A DNA stretch of 42,476 bases. It comes from an uncultured Opitutales bacterium. Lineage in GTDB: Bacteria > Verrucomicrobiota > Verrucomicrobiia > Opitutales > Intestinicryptomonadaceae. The first letter of the stretch is position 1; the number at the start of each line of letters is the position of its first letter. Shown in pieces: positions 42,013 through 42,476 of the stretch. The stretch covers positions 1-42,476 of the forward strand of contig CALXLN010000042.1 in assembly GCA_944389215.1 (NCBI GenBank). The letters run 5' to 3'. A program made the position numbers and the translations under genes. The notes below the pieces were generated by a model. It was given only the letters and a program-made list of their open reading frames with translations, had not been told where the DNA came from and searched no databases.

Positions 42013-42476
42013 CTATTCTTCGAGAAGAAGTTCGAGCATCTTCTTTGCGGATTCCGGAATCGGGGTGCCGGGACCGAAGATGGCGCTTGCGCCGTGGTCG
42101 AAGAGGAATTGGTAATCCTGTGCGGGAATTACTCCGCCGACGATTATCATAATGTCTTCGCGGCCGAGTTTCTTTAGTTCTTCAACGAGAGCCGGAAGCA
42201 GGGTTTTGTGCCCCGCGGCAAGCGAGCTCATGCCTATGATATGGACGTCGTTTTCAACCGCCATCTTGGCAGTTTCTTCCGGAGTCTGGAAGAGCGGTCC
42301 GACGTCGACGTCGTATCCCAAGTCGGCGTAGCCGGTCGCAACGACTTTCGCGCCGCGGTCGTGCCCGTCCTGTCCCATCTTTGCGATGAGAATGCGCGGT
42401 TTTCTGCCTTCCTTAGCTTCGAACTTCTTTACGAGGTCGCTAATTTCGTTTACGATAGACATATTCTTGGAGTCCT
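42013..42476 (-). CDS. mcmA2: Methylmalonyl-CoA mutase, B12-binding C-terminal domain, partial at window edge
   Basis: This domain binds adenosylcobalamin for the interconversion of methylmalonyl-CoA and succinyl-CoA. The seen part reads [19 protein letters not shown], with the DxHxxG motif whose His coordinates cobalt, then [36 protein letters not shown] and [15 protein letters not shown]. An ATG at 42462 has an AGGA ten bases upstream and could start a separate small subunit of 149 residues. The frame stays open to the edge, though, and the residues before the Met also resemble the linker of full-length mutase large subunits. I favour a partial large subunit, but either is possible. Confidence 0.9.
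   Translation of the reverse strand, partial: DSKNMSIVNEISDLVKKFEAKEGRKPRILIAKMGQDGHDRGAKVVATGYADLGYDVDVGPLFQTPEETAKMAVENDVHIIGMSSLAAGHKTLLPALVEELKKLGREDIMIIVGGVIPAQDYQFLFDHGASAIFGPGTPIPESAKKMLELLLEE

Overview
This window looks like chromosome from a Gram-negative, LPS-making bacterium of the Verrucomicrobiota, most likely an Opitutales/Puniceicoccales-type organism. This placement is inferred from gene content and has not been tested phylogenetically. The supporting features are lpxB with a Gfo/Idh gene beside it, a Gld-type ABC/GldG/DUF4340 cluster, a Tat-exported Gfo/Idh dehydrogenase, carbohydrate-active proteins (a glycoside hydrolase end and a beta-helix protein), and an ungapped bL36-bL31 pair of the zinc-free type. 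Almost all of the window is coding. Genes are packed in runs with ATGA or TAATG overlaps. I see no tRNA, rRNA, insertion sequence, phage or CRISPR array.

Layout, left to right. (1) 1-1.6 kb: the end of a glycoside hydrolase, tandem terminators, a small EamA transporter, and the rpmJ-rpmE pair. (2) 1.9-9.25 kb, plus strand: rluB-like pseudouridine synthase, a ribB fused to a degenerate ribA-like domain, ribH with a very acidic tail, nusB, ftsY, aroB, a TatD hydrolase, tcdA and a rhomboid protease. (3) 9.3-11.8 kb: a large S41 tail-specific protease, followed by a 72-bp tandem repeat. (4) 12.4-20.3 kb, minus strand: one tightly packed run read as rsmE, hemG, hemH, hemX/ccsA-like, rnr and a beta-helix protein. 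(5) 20.4-29.0 kb, plus strand: an acyl carrier protein, then a five-gene run of ABC ATPase, permease, GldG-like, DUF4340 and AsmA-like proteins. (6) 29.1-31.2 kb: a Gfo/Idh oxidoreductase and lpxB. (7) 31.6-33.6 kb, minus strand: recF and a MidA-like protein. (8) 33.7-35.8 kb, plus strand: ruvB and an FAD oxidoreductase. (9) 35.8-39.0 kb, minus strand: DUF2062, a NamZ-type exo-muramidase and a SufS-type cysteine desulfurase. (10) 39.3-42.5 kb: a FliA/WhiG-family sigma factor, a possible small RNA, a Tat-type Gfo/Idh protein, and the B12-binding end of methylmalonyl-CoA mutase.

How the genes work together. The riboflavin genes can supply dihydroxybutanone phosphate and lumazine, but GTP cyclohydrolase II must come from elsewhere because the RibA-like domain has lost its zinc ligands. 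The heme genes cover the last steps (protoporphyrinogen oxidase, ferrochelatase) plus a HemX/CcsA-type membrane protein. The Gld-like cluster forms a membrane transporter with periplasmic accessory subunits of unknown substrate. The Gfo/Idh-lpxB pair points to lipid A synthesis with a possible 3-amino sugar.

No clearly new multi-gene system stands out. The best leads are the 72-bp repeat with a conserved 24-codon frame, the acidic RibH tail, the MidA-like protein that seems to lack its SAM-binding motif, and the possible self-regulating sigma factor promoter.
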